Position numbers and translations under genes: made by a program
Part shown: piece after piece, positions 5,449 to 6,774 of the stretch
Numbering within the stretch: the stretch's first letter is position 1
How the letters are laid out: every line of letters begins with the position of its first letter
The notes under the pieces: generated by a model
Seen by the model: the letters and a program-made list of their open reading frames with translations, nothing else
What the model was told of the DNA's origin: nothing
Databases searched by the model: none
Assembly: GCA_934167095.1 (NCBI GenBank)
Contig: CAKPKE010000031.1
Coordinates: 1 to 6,774 of the forward strand
From: an uncultured Clostridia bacterium
GTDB lineage: Bacteria; Bacillota; Clostridia; TANB77; CAG-508
Direction: 5' to 3'
DNA length: 6,774 bases

Positions 5449-6774
5449 TTACTTTAAATATTTTCCTGGTATAAATGCCTGTCTTCCATCTGGAATAATA
5501 ATTCTATACCAATCATAACCATCAATATTTTTGTATGTAGTATTGTCAATTACTGTTACTTGTTCACCATCTGCAAGTGCTCCTAGTTTAGGTCCATTTA
5601 GTCCTGGTCCAATTCTTATATTACATCCATATCCATCATTTGTTTTTACTTTTGCAGTGTAATTACATGTTGTAACATCATTTATTTGTTTTAAGAACTT
5701 TCCTGATACATACCCTATTGTTCCATCTTGTAATACAACTTTTTGCCAATCAGAATTTACGCCTCTTTCTATTGATAAAAGAACTGTTCCTTTTTCTGCA
5801 ATTTCCATGATTATTTGTGAATCTGCACTAGCTCCGGCTCTTAATCTTACATTTGTTCCTGTTGTTTCAACATTTATTGGAGAAGATTCAGTTGTATTTG
5901 ATGGCATACTTGCAGGAGTAGCATCCATTTGCTCATATACTGGAATTATAAATGTAAAGCTTGATTCTAATCTATTTGTATTACCATACATACTTTGTAA
6001 GATTCTTGCTTCACTATATGCTCCCATTAAATTTTGCATATATTGGTGAGTATATAATGATGTTCCATTTGTTGAATCTATATCAAATCTGTTTTGATAT
6101 AGTGTATTTTGATAGTTTTCAAGCCAGTTTTTTTTGCAGAATCCAATTCCACCTTCAATTGCCTTTTCCATTGTATCCCAGCCTTCTGCTTTTGCTCTTG
6201 CTAAAGCATTTGCATAAATTGTTTCCCAACCATTTCCATTAGCACCTATATTAAATGGATTATAGTATGTTTTACCATCTCCACCATCCATTCCTCTACC
6301 TATTGTTGTTCCAGTTCTTCCTTGCTCTTGGAATAGTCTTGCAATTATATAATATGGATTTACATTTGTATTTCTACAAGCAGTTTCTATGTCATTTGCA
6401 TAGTTTTGTAAAAATGTTCCATCAACTTGATTTCTTATACCTTCTATTGTACACGCTTCATCTAAATATTCATTAACATCTTGGAACTGGAATATGTTTA
6501 TTTCATCTAAAAAGTTTCTTGGGTCTAAATAATATGCTATAGCCTTTTCTGAAGCACAGTACCAGCCACTATCATATAATTTTGTACCGCATACAGAACA
6601 AATCCATTCTCCGCTATATGATGTTGGTACTAAATTTCTTGAGTGAACTGCAGATTCGCCTGCTGTAGCTTCACTAAATTTTAGTCCTGTATATAGAAGT
6701 TCAAAATTCCAATCAGGATGTGCTTTTTGCAAAGCTTCAATTTTTTCTTTATATCCTGGATATTTTGTTTCATC
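5449..6774 (-). CDS. Secreted glucosaminidase-type autolysin with two SH3b domains (5' end outside window)
   Basis: The frame is open to the right edge, so 441 C-terminal residues are visible; the codon at 6732 is an internal TTG within KIEALQKAHPDWNFE and not a start. Residue numbers here count from the window edge. Residues 1-100 hold a clostridial exoprotein region ending in AYYLDPRNFLDE (80-91), interrupted by CSVC and a third cysteine (59, 62, 73). A glucosaminidase-like domain (about 115-275) has IIARLFQEQGRTGT, with Glu150 the probable catalytic acid, and YYNPFNIGANGNG. Two bacterial SH3 domains follow (about 306-364 and 379-441), each with the NVRLRAG- or NIRIGPG-type opening and a final GYVSGKFLK- or FIPGKYLK-type strand; they would bind peptidoglycan. 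Likely role: endo-beta-N-acetylglucosaminidase in wall turnover. The signal peptide would be upstream of the window. Eight cysteines is high for such an enzyme. Confidence 0.88.
   Translation of the reverse strand, partial: DETKYPGYKEKIEALQKAHPDWNFELLYTGLKFSEATAGESAVHSRNLVPTSYSGEWICSVCGTKLYDSGWYCASEKAIAYYLDPRNFLDEINIFQFQDVNEYLDEACTIEGIRNQVDGTFLQNYANDIETACRNTNVNPYYIIARLFQEQGRTGTTIGRGMDGGDGKTYYNPFNIGANGNGWETIYANALARAKAEGWDTMEKAIEGGIGFCKKNWLENYQNTLYQNRFDIDSTNGTSLYTHQYMQNLMGAYSEARILQSMYGNTNRLESSFTFIIPVYEQMDATPASMPSNTTESSPINVETTGTNVRLRAGASADSQIIMEIAEKGTVLLSIERGVNSDWQKVVLQDGTIGYVSGKFLKQINDVTTCNYTAKVKTNDGYGCNIRIGPGLNGPKLGALADGEQVTVIDNTTYKNIDGYDWYRIIIPDGRQAFIPGKYLK

Noticed and set aside
5807..6476. 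Several plus-strand open frames opposite the autolysin gene.
   Set aside because: They lie antisense to a clear coding region with recognisable domains and have no ribosome binding sites or domain features.
6730..6732. TTG as the start of the autolysin, giving 427 residues.
   Set aside because: The frame stays open to the window edge with family-like sequence (YPGYKEKIEALQKAHPDW), there is no signal peptide after the TTG, and an exported protein needs one, so the true start is outside.

Overview
The window is strongly AT-rich and every gene I can support lies on the minus strand, so transcription runs from high to low coordinates. The codon use, AGGAGG-type ribosome binding sites, TagO-type lipid-carrier transferase, SH3b-bearing exported hydrolase and rubrerythrin together suggest a low-GC anaerobic Firmicute, most likely a Clostridia member. 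This is inferred from gene content, not from a marker-gene placement.

Layout in the direction of transcription: (1) 6774-4833 is an envelope pair: a secreted glucosaminidase-type autolysin with two SH3b domains, its start outside the window, followed 13 bases later by a small membrane-anchored protein with a cadherin-like beta-sandwich domain. A strong rho-independent terminator (4790-4825) closes this unit. (2) A good sigma-A-type promoter (4751-4778) then starts a second unit: a WecA/TagO-family transferase, a DPM-like GT2 glycosyltransferase overlapping it by one base, ruvB, and queH. No convincing terminator or promoter separates these four genes, and a terminator-like hairpin (486-533) follows queH. 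The unit thus joins two undecaprenyl-phosphate enzymes to a Holliday-junction motor and a tRNA queuosine enzyme. (3) The roughly 495 bases from 62 to 556 hold the queH terminator, a doubtful small K/E-rich open frame (179-349, with an out-of-frame upstream start), and a clear promoter (94-122) for the last gene. (4) The first 20 codons of rubrerythrin run off the left edge.

Most of this is recognisable housekeeping content. The points that deserve a second look are a QueH protein carrying a complete C-terminal GNAT acetyltransferase domain, an 11-bp hairpin placed exactly between the only good Shine-Dalgarno sequence and the ruvB start codon, a cysteine-rich possible zinc-binding insert in the autolysin, and the small frame-shifted ORF. 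I see no CRISPR array, insertion sequence, tRNA or rRNA gene.
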